Below, piece after piece: positions 7,318 through 17,578 of a DNA stretch of 64,000 nucleotides. The translations under genes were made by a program, and so were the position numbers. The stretch's first letter is position 1; every line of letters starts with the position of its first letter. Below the pieces are notes generated by a model. It was given only the letters and a program-made list of their open reading frames with translations. It made no database searches and was not told the DNA's origin. Source of the stretch: Aromatoleum toluclasticum ATCC 700605 (GTDB taxonomy: Bacteria; Pseudomonadota; Gammaproteobacteria; Burkholderiales; Rhodocyclaceae); NCBI RefSeq assembly GCF_000378245.1, contig NZ_KB899514.1, positions 1-64,000 of the forward strand, in the 5' to 3' direction.

Positions 7318-8334
7318 TATCCACGACACGACCAAACCCGCCGTGAAGCCTTCTGGGGACCATCCGAGGCCCGCACGGCTTCTCGATCAGGTACGGGAAC
7401 GTATCCGGTACAAGCACTACAGCATACGAACGGAACAGGCGTATGTCTATTGGGTGCGCCTTTTCGTCCGGCATCAGGGCTTGCGCCATCCGTGCGAGAT
7501 GGGTGCTGCCGAGGTCGAGAACTTTCTGCGCTGGCTGGTCAGCGAGCGCGCCGTGGCGCCTTCGACACACACTCAGGCGCTTTCCGCACTCCTGTTCTTG
7601 TACCGCGAAGTGCTTGGGATGAACTTGCCATGGATGACCGAGATTGGCCGCCCCAAACAGCGCGAGCGCGTTCCGGCGGTGCTGTCGCGCGGCGAAGTGG
7701 CCAGATTGCTCGCTGCGATGGACGGCGTGGAGGGCGTGGAGGGCGATCTTGCCCGACTCCTGTACGGAACGGGCATGCGACTCATGGAGGCTCTTCGCTT
7801 GCGCGTGAAGGATGTGGGCTTCGAGCGTAACGAGATTACGGTGCGCGAGGGCAAGGGGGAAAGGACCGGCGCGTGATGCTGCCTGCAATGCTTGCGCCTG
7901 CGTTGGCCGCACAGTTGGAATATGCGCGAGGAGTGTGGCGGCAGGACCGGGCGGCAGAAATCCCCGGTGTTTCGATGCCCGACGCACTGGCTCGGAAATA
8001 TCCACGGGCGTCCGAATCATGGCCTTGGTTCTGGGTATGGCCGTCGGACAGGCTTTCACGGGATCCGCAATCCGGAATCGAGCGCCGCCATCATCTATAT
8101 GAACAGCGGCTCCAGCGAGCGGTGCGTCGGGCGGTGCGTGACTCGCATATCGACAAACCGGTGAGCGTGCACACCCTGCGCCACTCTTTCGCCACCCACT
8201 TGCTCGAAGGGGGCTACGACATCCGCACGGTTCAGGAACTCCTGGGCCATGCGGACGTTTCGACAACGATGATCTACACGCATGTGCTCAATCGGGGCGG
8301 ACAAGGCGTCGTCAGCCCTCTGGACAGACTGTAG
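7310..8334 (+). pseudogene. intI: Integron integrase with one frameshift
   Basis: A tyrosine recombinase of the IntI family. The first part (188 aa) has the N-terminal SAM-like domain (YSIRTEQAYVYWVRLFV) and the first catalytic Arg (GTGMRLMEALRLRVKD). The second part, in another frame from about 7873, has the IntI-specific extra domain ([19 protein letters not shown]), then [22 protein letters not shown] and the active-site Tyr in [11 protein letters not shown]. The frames join if one G is added to the G5 tract at 7855-7859, giving [12 protein letters not shown] as in functional integrases. Every catalytic residue is present, so the gene is either recently inactivated, slips at the G tract, or carries a sequencing error. 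Confidence 0.92.
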
Positions 8335-8358
8335 CGCAAACGCCTGAGCGTCTGCGCT
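8333..8358. terminator. Hairpin between intI and leuA
   Basis: AGCGCAAACG, loop CCTGAG, CGTCTGCGCT forms a 10-bp stem with one mismatch. It sits between the convergent intI and leuA genes and could terminate both, although no U tract follows. Confidence 0.5.
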
Positions 8359-8368
8359 ACCGATCCTG

Positions 8369-10084
8369 TCAGGCCGCTTGCGGCTTTTCGCTGGCGAGGG
8401 CGGCTCCGCCGGCGCGATTCAGCGCGCTGACCATCGCCTTGATCGATGCAGTGACGATGTTCTCGTCGATGCCGACGCCGTAGCAGTCGCCGCCCGCGCC
8501 GGGTTTCGCGACTTCGATCAGCGCGTAGGCGCGGGCGTCACCGCATTGGGCGCTGCTGCCGAAGGAGCGTTCCTCGTAGCTCCTGACCTGCAACTCGATG
8601 TCGAGGTTGTGGAGCGCGCGCACCGCGGCGTCGATCGGGCCGTTGCCTTCGGCGACGAGCGTCTGCTCCTGGCCATTGACGTCAAGCGTGAGGCGGATGC
8701 CCTGGGCGGCGTCGTGCTCGAAGAGGTGGTGCGCGACGTAGCGCACCGACTTGTCGTTGGCGAGGTAGGTTTCGGAGAAGAGGCGCCAGATGTCGGCGGC
8801 GATCACTTCGCCCTTGTGGGTGTCGGCGTGCTTCTGCACGACGGCCGCGAACTCGACCTGCAGGCGCCGCGGCAGGACCAGTCCGTATTCGGTTTCGAGC
8901 AGGTAGGCGATCCCGCCCTTGCCGGACTGGCTGTTGACCCGGATCACGGAGTCGTAGCTGCGGCCGACGTCGGCCGGGTCGATCGGGAGGTAAGGTACGT
9001 TCCACGGACCTGCTTCGCCGCTGAGCGCCTTGTGGGCAGCTGCTGCAAAGCCCTTCTTGATGGCGTCCTGGTGGGAGCCGGAGAAGGCTGTGAACACGAG
9101 ATCCCCGACGTAGGGGTGGCGCGGGGAGATGGGGAGCTGGGTACAGTGCTCCACTGTTCTGGCGACGGCGTTGATGTCCGAGAAGTCGAGGCCCGGATTG
9201 ACGCCTTGGGTGTAGAGGTTGAGCGCGAGCGTGACGATGTCGACGTTGCCGGTGCGTTCGCCGTTGCCGAAGAGGCAGCCTTCTACGCGGTCGGCGCCGG
9301 CCATGAGGGCGAGCTCGGCTGCGGCGACGGCGGTGCCGCGGTCGTTGTGCGGGTGCACGCTGATGAGGACGCTGTCGCGGCGGGCGACGTTGCGGTGCAT
9401 CCATTCGATCTGGTCGGCATGGATGTTGGGCGTGGCGACTTCGACCGTCGCGGGGAGGTTGAGGATGACCTTGTTGTCGGGGGTCGCGCCCCAGGCTTCG
9501 GTGACGGCGTTGCAGACTTCGAGCGCGAAGTCGAGTTCGGTGGCGGTGAAGGTCTCGGGGCTGTACTGGAGACGGATCTCGGTTTCGGGCTGCTCGGCGG
9601 CGAGCTGCTTGATGAGCTTCACTGTGGAGACGGCGAGCTCGACGATCTGCGGCTTGCTCATGCCGAAGACGGTTTCGCGGAAGGTTTCGGAGGTGGCGTT
9701 ATAGACGTGCACGATGGCGCGCTTGGCGCCGCGGATCGATTCCATGGTGCGACGGATGAGTTCTTCGCGCGCCTGGGTGAGGACTTCGATGGTGACGTCG
9801 TCGGGGATGTGATTGCCTTCGATGAGTTCGCGCACGAAGTCGAATTCGATCTGCGAGGCGGACGGGAAGGCGACTTCGATTTCCTTGAAGCCGATGTCAC
9901 ACAGCGTGTGGAAGAGCTGCATCTTCTTCGCGGCATCCATCGGTTCGAAGATCGACTGGTTGCCGTCGCGCAGGTCCGTGCTCATCCAGACGGGATGTTT
10001 GTCGATGACGCGGCCGGGCCATTGGCGGTCCGGGAGGTTCACCGGGGGGAAGGGACGGTACTTGCTGGACGGGTCGGTCAACAT
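8369..10084 (-). CDS. leuA: 2-isopropylmalate synthase
   Basis: The first committed step of leucine synthesis: it condenses acetyl-CoA with 2-oxoisovalerate. At 571 aa it matches the long LeuA type. The TIM-barrel catalytic domain (about 30-310) shows the STDLRDGNQ signature, HPHNDRGTA with metal-binding His, and NGERTGNVD. The C-terminal regulatory LeuA dimerisation domain ends the protein ([11 protein letters not shown]...[23 protein letters not shown]), where leucine normally feeds back. It is transcribed away from the Lrp-type regulator at 10256, and the two share a 170-base intergenic region. Confidence 0.96.
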   Translation of the reverse strand: MLTDPSSKYRPFPPVNLPDRQWPGRVIDKHPVWMSTDLRDGNQSIFEPMDAAKKMQLFHTLCDIGFKEIEVAFPSASQIEFDFVRELIEGNHIPDDVTIEVLTQAREELIRRTMESIRGAKRAIVHVYNATSETFRETVFGMSKPQIVELAVSTVKLIKQLAAEQPETEIRLQYSPETFTATELDFALEVCNAVTEAWGATPDNKVILNLPATVEVATPNIHADQIEWMHRNVARRDSVLISVHPHNDRGTAVAAAELALMAGADRVEGCLFGNGERTGNVDIVTLALNLYTQGVNPGLDFSDINAVARTVEHCTQLPISPRHPYVGDLVFTAFSGSHQDAIKKGFAAAAHKALSGEAGPWNVPYLPIDPADVGRSYDSVIRVNSQSGKGGIAYLLETEYGLVLPRRLQVEFAAVVQKHADTHKGEVIAADIWRLFSETYLANDKSVRYVAHHLFEHDAAQGIRLTLDVNGQEQTLVAEGNGPIDAAVRALHNLDIELQVRSYEERSFGSSAQCGDARAYALIEVAKPGAGGDCYGVGIDENIVTASIKAMVSALNRAGGAALASEKPQAA

Positions 10085-10255
10085 GGTGGGGTCCGGGGGC
10101 GCTGAAGTTATTGTCGATGAGGAGCATGGTACGCAAAAGGGATTGGCAGAGGCTTGCGTTTTTGCAGTGCATCAAGGCTATTTTTGGCAGATTATTGCGC
10201 GCTGATCACATTTGCAGATATAACGACAACCACACACCGATAATCTGGCAATCTC

Positions 10256-10726
10256 ATGGAACTCGACCGCTACGACCGCGAGATCCTGCGCGTGCTGCAG
10301 CAGGACGGACGCATCAGCAACCAGGATCTGGCCGACCGCATCGGCCTGTCGCCCTCGCCCTGCCTGCGGCGCGTGCGTGCGCTGGAGGAATCCGGCCTGA
10401 TCGCCGGCTATCGTGCGCAGGTGAATGCGAAGGCGTTGGGCCTCACGCTGATGGCGCTGATCCAGATTTCGATGGACCGCCACACGCAGGAGCGCTTCAC
10501 GGACTTCGAGGCGGCGGTGCTGGATATCCCGGAAGTGCTGGAATGCCTGCTGATTACCGGGCAGGCATCCGATTACCAGCTGAAGGTCGTGGTGCGCGAC
10601 ATGGACGCCTACCAGGAGCTGCTGCTGAACCGCATCACGCGCATTCCCGGCGTGACGGGCGTGCATTCGAGCTTCGTGCTGCGGCGGGTGGTGGACCGGC
10701 AGGCATTGCCGGTGGGGGATGCGTAG
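10256..10726 (+). CDS. Lrp/AsnC-family transcriptional regulator
   Basis: 156 aa. The N-terminal winged helix-turn-helix (LDRYDREILRVLQQDGRISNQDLADRIGLSPSPCLRRVRALEESGLI) is followed by the RAM / amino-acid sensing domain (residues ~65-150). This is the normal Lrp layout: DNA-binding oligomers that sense amino acids such as leucine. Divergence from leuA makes control of leucine synthesis plausible, but the effector cannot be read from sequence. Confidence 0.92.
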   Translation: MELDRYDREILRVLQQDGRISNQDLADRIGLSPSPCLRRVRALEESGLIAGYRAQVNAKALGLTLMALIQISMDRHTQERFTDFEAAVLDIPEVLECLLITGQASDYQLKVVVRDMDAYQELLLNRITRIPGVTGVHSSFVLRRVVDRQALPVGDA

Positions 10727-10817
10727 GGCGGGTGCGGGTGCTGGGCGAGGATCCGGGCCTGCGAACGGATGCGGGGTTCGGCGGACTAATCCGGCAGGAA
10801 CCACTTCGGGAGGCTGA

Positions 10818-11453
10818 ATGCTGCGAATCGCCATCGTCGATGACCACCAGATCGTGCGCGCGGGTTTCCGCGAGATGCTCGCGGAAGAGCTGGATCTGGA
10901 AATCGCTTTCGAGGCCGCGTCGGGCGAGGATGCGCTCGACGCGCTGCGCGAGACGGGCTGTGACGTCGTGCTGCTGGATCTGGCCCTGCCCGGCCAGAGC
11001 GGCGTGGACGTGCTGCGCGCGATCCGCCAGCGCTTCGAGGGCGTGCGCGTGCTGGTGCTGTCGGGCTTCCCCGAGGAACGCTACGCGATGGCGATGATCC
11101 GCAATGGGGCCGACGGCTATCTGTGCAAGGACTGCGAACGCGACGAGCTGATCCGCGCGATCCGCACCGTGGCGGAGGGGCGGCGCTACGTGTCGGCGCG
11201 CACCGCGGAGCTGCTCGCGGAGGAACTGGCGGGAGGCAGCACGGCGCTGCCGCACGAATCGCTGTCCGACCGCGAGCTGCAGGTGTTCCTGCGGCTCGCG
11301 GTCGGGGAGTCGGTGTCGGACATCGCGGATTCGCTCGCGCTGAGCGTGAAGACGGTGAGCACCTACCGCTCCCGCCTGCTGGAGAAGCTGGAGGTGGCGA
11401 GCAACGCGGAACTCGCGGCCTACGCGATCCGGCACGGGCTGCTGGTGGAGTGA
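10818..11453 (+). CDS. NarL/FixJ-type response regulator
   Basis: 211 aa. The receiver domain has Asp8/Asp9 and the phospho-acceptor Asp54 (VVLLDLALPG). A LuxR-type helix-turn-helix forms the C-terminus (LSDRELQVFLRLAVGESVSDIADSLALSVKTVSTYRSRLLEKL). It is followed 13 bases later by a second receiver-only protein and faces the convergent sensor kinase at 11871-13307, its likely partner. Confidence 0.93.
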   Translation: MLRIAIVDDHQIVRAGFREMLAEELDLEIAFEAASGEDALDALRETGCDVVLLDLALPGQSGVDVLRAIRQRFEGVRVLVLSGFPEERYAMAMIRNGADGYLCKDCERDELIRAIRTVAEGRRYVSARTAELLAEELAGGSTALPHESLSDRELQVFLRLAVGESVSDIADSLALSVKTVSTYRSRLLEKLEVASNAELAAYAIRHGLLVE

Positions 11454-11466
11454 GGGCGGCAGGACG

Positions 11467-11877
11467 ATGACGCCACACGCCCGCCCGCCGCTGAGAATCC
11501 TGCTGATCGAGGATTCGCCGCTCCTCGGCAGCCTGCTCGGGGCGATGCTGGAGGAGCTGGAGGGCGTCGCGGTCGTCGCGATCGCGGCGGACGAGGCGGA
11601 GGCGCTGGCGGCGCTGGAGGAGCGGCGCCCGGATCTGGCGATCGTCGACCTGAATCTGCGCGAAGGCAGCGGGCTGGGGGTGTTGCGCGCACTGCGGACC
11701 AAACCCGAACGCTACGGCCGGCCGGCGACGGCGGTGTTCACGAACCACGCCCACGCGCATCTGCGCGAGCGCTGCCGCACGCTGGGGGTGGATCGCTTCT
11801 TCGACAAGGCGCTGGAGATGGACGCCCTGCTCGACTACGTCGAGGCCGTGCGCCGCGCGGGGACTGAGGCTCACTGA
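11467..11877 (+). CDS. Single-domain response regulator
   Basis: A 136 aa stand-alone receiver. Acidic pocket IEDSP, phospho-acceptor Asp61 (LAIVDLNLREGSG), switch Thr (AVFTNH) and a Lys in the FFDKALEMD segment are present. There is no output domain, so it may act as a phosphate sink or relay in the same pathway as the preceding regulator. Its last seven bases overlap the 3' end of the convergent kinase gene. Confidence 0.88.
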   Translation: MTPHARPPLRILLIEDSPLLGSLLGAMLEELEGVAVVAIAADEAEALAALEERRPDLAIVDLNLREGSGLGVLRALRTKPERYGRPATAVFTNHAHAHLRERCRTLGVDRFFDKALEMDALLDYVEAVRRAGTEAH

Positions 11878-13307
11878 GCCGCGTCGGCGGCCGCTTCTCC
11901 CTGCGCGGCGTGCTCGTACGGCAGACTCGCGCGGATGCGCGTGCCCTGGCCGGGGCGGCTGTCGATTGCGAGTTCGCCGGCGAACATCTGCACGCGGTGG
12001 CGTATTCCGGCGAGGCCGTGCCGCCCGCGGGCCGCGGCCGCATCGAACCCGGCGCCATCGTCCGCGACCGCAAGCTCGGTGCGCTCGGGCGTGATCTGCA
12101 GGGACAATTCGACTCGGCGCGCATGCGCATGGCGGCGCACGTTGGTGAGCGCTTCCTGCGCGATGCGGAAGAGCGCGAGCGACACCTCGGACGGCAGCGG
12201 CACGTCACCATCGGGGAGATCGAGGGCGACCTCGACGCCGGCGTTCTTGGCGAATTCCTCGCCCAGCGTGCGCAGCGCGGCGACGAGTCCCAGTTCCTGC
12301 AGCAGCGGCGGGCGCAGGTCGTCGATGATGCGGCGCTTGAGCGTGATGCCGCTGTCGAGCGTGCGCAGCAGACGGTCGAAGCGTTCGCGGTGCGGGGCAA
12401 GTGCGGCCGGGTCGAGCTTGCGGGCGATCCACGCGACGTCCATGCGCACTGCGGTGAGCAAGGCGCCCAGTTCGTCGTGGAGTTCGCGCGCGAGCCGCGC
12501 CTTCTCGGCCTCGCGCGTGTTCGTGAGGTAGCTCGCGAGGTCGGAGAGCTCGGCCGTACGTGCGCGCACCTGCCTTTCGAGGCGGACGTTTTCCTGGGCG
12601 AGCAGTCGCGCGATCTGTTCGCGCAGGCGCACCTGCGCACGCAGCACGAGGAACAGGATCAGCAGCAGGGCGAGCGCAGCGCCCGACAGCGTCGCGACCA
12701 CCCAGCGCGTGCGGTCGACGTGGGCGATGGATTCGTCGAAGGACTGCTGGCCCTGTGCGCGCGTGCGGCGCTTGATCTCGCCCAGCGTCTTGCGGATCTC
12801 GTCCATGTAGCGCCGCCCGTCCGCGGAGGCCGAGCGGTCGATGAGCTGGCCGCGCTCGACTTCGTCGGAGAGGATGCGCATGCGCAGCGTGATGAGCCCC
12901 GTGAGCTGCGCGAGGATCTGCTTGTTCTCCGGCCCCTTGCCGAGGTCCAGGTGGATGTCGTCCAGGGTGTAGCTGACGGTCGCGAGGCTGTTGAGATACG
13001 GCTCGAGATAGGCGCGGTTGCGCGTGAGCAGGTAGCCGCGCACGCCGTTTTCGGCTTCGACGAGCTGGATCATCAGGCTGTCGACACGCCCGGTGCGCTC
13101 GGCGTGCAGTTGCAGGTTTCCGAGCGCCCGCAGGCTGGTGCCGGCCTGCCAGAAACTCGAGCCGAAGAGCGACAGCACCAGCGCGCAGCCCAGGGCCAGC
13201 AGGCTGTGGCGTCCGAAGCGCGCGATGCGCTCGGCGCGCATGTACGCGCGAAAGGACGCACCAAAGGACGCTCGAAGGGACGCCTGTAAGGGCGTGATCA
13301 GTTTCAT
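11871..13307 (-). CDS. Membrane sensor histidine kinase (HisKA_3 type)
   Basis: 478 aa. A transmembrane helix at about residues 33-52 is followed by a periplasmic CHASE3-like domain (LVEAENGVRGYLLTRNRAYLEPY) and a second transmembrane helix (~205-225). Then come a coiled linker, the HisKA_3 dimerisation helix with phospho-acceptor His in LARELHDELGALLTAVRMD, and a HATPase domain (RIAQEALTNVRRHAHA, ADDGAGFD, HGLAGIRHRVQMFAGEL). The class pairs with NarL-type regulators like the one encoded convergently. The signal is unknown. Confidence 0.93.
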   Translation of the reverse strand: MKLITPLQASLRASFGASFRAYMRAERIARFGRHSLLALGCALVLSLFGSSFWQAGTSLRALGNLQLHAERTGRVDSLMIQLVEAENGVRGYLLTRNRAYLEPYLNSLATVSYTLDDIHLDLGKGPENKQILAQLTGLITLRMRILSDEVERGQLIDRSASADGRRYMDEIRKTLGEIKRRTRAQGQQSFDESIAHVDRTRWVVATLSGAALALLLILFLVLRAQVRLREQIARLLAQENVRLERQVRARTAELSDLASYLTNTREAEKARLARELHDELGALLTAVRMDVAWIARKLDPAALAPHRERFDRLLRTLDSGITLKRRIIDDLRPPLLQELGLVAALRTLGEEFAKNAGVEVALDLPDGDVPLPSEVSLALFRIAQEALTNVRRHAHARRVELSLQITPERTELAVADDGAGFDAAAARGRHGLAGIRHRVQMFAGELAIDSRPGQGTRIRASLPYEHAAQGEAAADAAQ

Positions 13308-13509
13308 GGCGAATCTCCACGGCGGGCCGCGTGCGCCCCGCGTCTTGCAGGAATCGTCCTACACGCGATTCCGCCTCGTCCGACAGACCCTCCCCGGCGC
13401 GATCCCTAACATGGATCTTGCTCGCAGCGAGCCCCGCATATGGCGCGAAGCAGCACTGCCCGGCGGGGCCGCGAACGAACAATAGCCCCACAACTGCAGG
13501 AGAAGATCG

Positions 13510-13929
13510 ATGAAAAACATTCTTACCACGCTCGCCCTGACCGCCGTGACTGCCCTGCCCCTCGCAGCGACCGCTGCCGATCCGGCCCAGCCCGCGAGTC
13601 CGGCGCAGCGCGCGACGCCGGCAGTACCCGCGACGCCGATGCAGTCCGGCACGCCGGCCGAGCGTGCAACACCCGCCCAACCCGCAACGCCGGCCGAACC
13701 CGCGAAGACCCCGCCCAAGGGCGTGCCGCCCGAGGCAGGCCGCACCGAACTGCCGCCGATGTTCAAGGAACTCGACCAGGACAAGGACGGGCAGATCTCG
13801 AAGGACGAGAGCAAGCGCTCCGCCGAGGCTCAGGCGAACTTCGATTCGATGGACAGCGACCACAACGGAAAGATCTCGCTGGTCGAGTGGAACGCGGCCG
13901 ACAAGGCGAAACAGCGCTCGAAACAGTAA
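13510..13929 (+). CDS. Secreted EF-hand protein with Ala/Pro/Thr repeats
   Basis: 139 aa. Signal peptide MKNILTTLALTAVTALPLAATA, then a low-complexity linker built on ATPA/QPATPA-type units (about residues 22-75). Two calcium-binding loops follow: DQDKDGQISKDE and DSDHNGKISLVE, each with Asp at positions 1, 3 and 5 or the usual equivalents. It is probably a periplasmic calcium-binding protein; its role is unknown. It starts a run of small envelope genes on the + strand. Confidence 0.85.
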   Translation: MKNILTTLALTAVTALPLAATAADPAQPASPAQRATPAVPATPMQSGTPAERATPAQPATPAEPAKTPPKGVPPEAGRTELPPMFKELDQDKDGQISKDESKRSAEAQANFDSMDSDHNGKISLVEWNAADKAKQRSKQ

Positions 13930-13983
13930 GCGCGGCCGGGTGAATCACCCGCACGACCGCGGCCCACTGCAAGGAGACCTTCC

Positions 13984-14622
13984 ATGATCCGACAACTGAG
14001 AACCTGCCTCGTCTGCCTGCCGCTGATGCTGGCGCCCCTGGCGCTCCACGCGCAGGAAACCAGCCCCGATGCGCTCGTGAAGGGCGTGACGGAGGACGTG
14101 CTGACCGTGCTGCGCGAAGACAAGGCGCTACAGGGCGGCGACCAGCGCAAGGCAATGACGCTGATCGAAGAGAAGATCGGCCCCCACTTCGACTTCCCGC
14201 GCATGACCAGCCTGGCGGTCGGCCAGGGGTGGCGCCAGGCGGCGCCCGAGCAGCGCGAGGCGCTGACCCGCGAGTTCCGCACGCTGCTGGTGCGCACCTA
14301 CGCGAACGCGCTGACCTCGTACAAGAACCAGACGGTCAGCTACAAGCCGGCAGCCCCCGGGCGTGAGGACGGCGGGGCGATGGTACGCACGCAGATCAAC
14401 CAGCCGGGCGGCCAGCCGATTGCAGTGGATTACCGGCTGGCGAAGAACTCGGGTGCGTGGAAGGTGTTCGACGTGAGCATCGACAACGTGAGCCTGGTGA
14501 CGAACTACCGCGGCAGCTTCGCGACCGAGATGTCGAAAGGCGGCCCGGACGCATTGATCCGCACGCTGCAGGAAAAGAACCGCGGCGCGGCCCCGAAACC
14601 CGCCAAGGGCGGCAACGCGTGA
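13984..14622 (+). CDS. MlaC/Ttg2D-family phospholipid-binding protein
   Basis: 212 aa with a signal peptide (cleavage near LALHAQ). The body matches the MlaC / toluene-tolerance Ttg2D fold: FDFPRMTSLAVGQGWRQAAPEQREALTREFRTLLVRTYANAL, then YKPAAPGREDGGAMVRTQIN, and WKVFDVSIDNVSLVTNYRGSF. MlaC carries phospholipids across the periplasm to MlaFEDB; none of those partners is here, so this is either a solo copy or works with genes elsewhere. Confidence 0.9.
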   Translation: MIRQLRTCLVCLPLMLAPLALHAQETSPDALVKGVTEDVLTVLREDKALQGGDQRKAMTLIEEKIGPHFDFPRMTSLAVGQGWRQAAPEQREALTREFRTLLVRTYANALTSYKNQTVSYKPAAPGREDGGAMVRTQINQPGGQPIAVDYRLAKNSGAWKVFDVSIDNVSLVTNYRGSFATEMSKGGPDALIRTLQEKNRGAAPKPAKGGNA

Positions 14623-14647
14623 TCCACACTGAAGAGGAGGACTCATC

Positions 14648-14956
14648 ATGAAACGCATCATCACCCGAACGACCGTGCTCGTCGCGGTACTGACCGCGCT
14701 GACGGCCTGCAGCGGTTCGCCGACCCGTGAAAGCACCGGCGAATACCTCGACGACAGCATGATCACGACCAAGGTCAAGGCGGCCTTCGTCGACGACAAG
14801 GCGGTCAATGCCCTGGACATCAAGGTCGTGACCTTCAAGGGCGCCGTGCAGCTTTCGGGCTTCGCGAACAACCCGCAGGAAGTCGACCGGGCCGTGCAGC
14901 TCGCCCGCAACGTGAAGGGCGTGACGTCGGTGAAGAACGACATCCGCCTGAAGTGA
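14648..14956 (+). CDS. BON-domain lipoprotein
   Basis: 102 aa. Lipoprotein signal with lipobox LTAC (Cys21), then one BON domain (LDDSMITTKVKAAFVDDKAVNALDIKVVTFKGAVQLSGFANNPQEVDRAVQLARNVKGVTSVKNDIRLK). BON domains bind membrane lipid or glycans and occur in OsmY- and DolP-like envelope maintenance proteins. A good ribosome site (GAGGAG) lies upstream. It follows mlaC by 25 bases. Confidence 0.9.
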   Translation: MKRIITRTTVLVAVLTALTACSGSPTRESTGEYLDDSMITTKVKAAFVDDKAVNALDIKVVTFKGAVQLSGFANNPQEVDRAVQLARNVKGVTSVKNDIRLK

Positions 14957-14979
14957 AACCGGACACACAGGAGAACACC

Positions 14980-15252
14980 ATGAGCACCAGGAAGACTTCC
15001 CGCAAGCTTGCCCGCCCGTTGCTGATCGCGGCCCTGATGGCGCCGCTGATGCTCACGGCCTGCGGCAAGAAGGAAAGCGGGACCTCGATGCCGTCCGGTT
15101 CGGCGGCGCAGCCTGCGTCGCCACCGATCAGCTCGCCGCCGCCGGCAACGCCGGAAACACAGGCGCCGCCGCCCGCTTCGACGCCACCGGCAGGCAATTC
15201 GACCTCAACGCCACCGGCCGCCCCTGCGACGGGCAGCGAACCGGCGAAGTAA
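14980..15252 (+). CDS. Small Pro-rich lipoprotein
   Basis: 90 aa from ATG 14980, preceded by CAGGAG; an in-frame GTG at 14953 overlaps the previous gene and is less likely. N-terminal signal with lipobox MLTAC, then KKESG and a Pro/Ala/Ser/Thr low-complexity tail to the end. No domain recognised; probably an extended periplasmic tether or surface lipoprotein. Confidence 0.65.
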   Translation: MSTRKTSRKLARPLLIAALMAPLMLTACGKKESGTSMPSGSAAQPASPPISSPPPATPETQAPPPASTPPAGNSTSTPPAAPATGSEPAK

Positions 15253-15263
15253 GCGCGGCACAT

Positions 15264-15293
15264 CCGGCCCCGCCGCCCGAGGCGGCGGGCCGG
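15264..15293. terminator. GC-rich hairpin in the lipoprotein run
   Basis: A 13-bp stem (CCGGCCC-CGCCGCC paired with GGCGGCGGGCCGG, one bulged C) between the two small lipoprotein genes. There is no U tract; it could be an attenuator or RNA stabiliser. Confidence 0.4.
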
Positions 15294-15313
15294 CCTTCCG
15301 CAAGGAGGAGATC

Positions 15314-15511
15314 ATGAAAAGCCAAAGCCTGAAATCGATACTCGTCATCGTGGCCACTGCCTTCAGCCTGTCGGCCTGCTCGACGACCGGCGGCACGGTC
15401 CTCGGCGCTGCCGTCGGCGCGGGGGTCGGCCACGCCGTGACCGGCTCGACTGCCGGCGCAGTCGGCGGTGCGGCCGTCGGCGGCATCATCGGCCACGAAA
15501 TCAGCCACTGA
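15314..15511 (+). CDS. Small glycine-zipper lipoprotein
   Basis: 65 aa. Lipobox LSAC (signal [22 protein letters not shown]), then a short SlyB / OsmB-like glycine-zipper segment with GxxxG spacing ([20 protein letters not shown] then [16 protein letters not shown]). Such proteins insert glycine-zipper helices into the outer membrane. A GGAGGAG ribosome site is present. Last gene of the envelope cluster, followed by a terminator. Confidence 0.8.
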   Translation: MKSQSLKSILVIVATAFSLSACSTTGGTVLGAAVGAGVGHAVTGSTAGAVGGAAVGGIIGHEISH

Positions 15512-15532
15512 TACCGACATCCCTGTCATCCG

Positions 15533-15560
15533 AAGCCCCCGGCCACCCGCCGGGGGCTTT
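15533..15560 (+). terminator. Rho-independent-like terminator
   Basis: AAGCCCCCGG, loop, CCGGGGGCTTT followed by a T-containing stretch. It separates the envelope gene cluster from the glyoxylate operon. Confidence 0.7.
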
Positions 15561-15591
15561 GTCGTTTCTGCGCGCACTCTTCTGCCAGCAC

Positions 15592-15610
15592 TCGATACTT
15601 CAAGTATCGA
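15592..15610. promoter_or_regulatory. Candidate operator upstream of gcl
   Basis: TCGATACTTCAAGTATCGA is a perfect palindrome with 9-bp arms and one central base, about 105 bases before the gcl start. It is a plausible regulator site for the glyoxylate operon. No regulator gene lies next to it. Confidence 0.55.
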
Positions 15611-15714
15611 CAGAAAGGACCCCCGCTCCAATTCAGTCCGACCGCATTCCTCCCTATCCTGCACTCAAGGTCAATCAACGGCAATCAGCCGATTCGGAAA
15701 CAGGAGGAGACACC

Positions 15715-17490
<1,776 letters not shown>

Positions 17491-17495
17491 ACTCC

Positions 17496-17535
17496 CGCAG
17501 GGCGGGAGGAGCGAAGCGCATCCCGCCACGCGGCG
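17496..17535. repeat. REP-like palindrome, copy 1
   Basis: GGCGGGAGGAGCGAAGCGCA followed by TCCCGCC gives an imperfect hairpin (GGCGGGA / TCCCGCC). It is the first of four copies of the same element between genes of this operon. Confidence 0.75.
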
Positions 17536-17578
17536 CCCGAATCAACCACGAATCAAACGCTTACGGGAGAACCTGAAC

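Noticed and set aside
8378-10105. A 575-residue open frame opposite leuA
   Set aside because: A high-GC antisense shadow with repetitive Asp/Gly/Val-rich composition; leuA motifs are all on the other strand.
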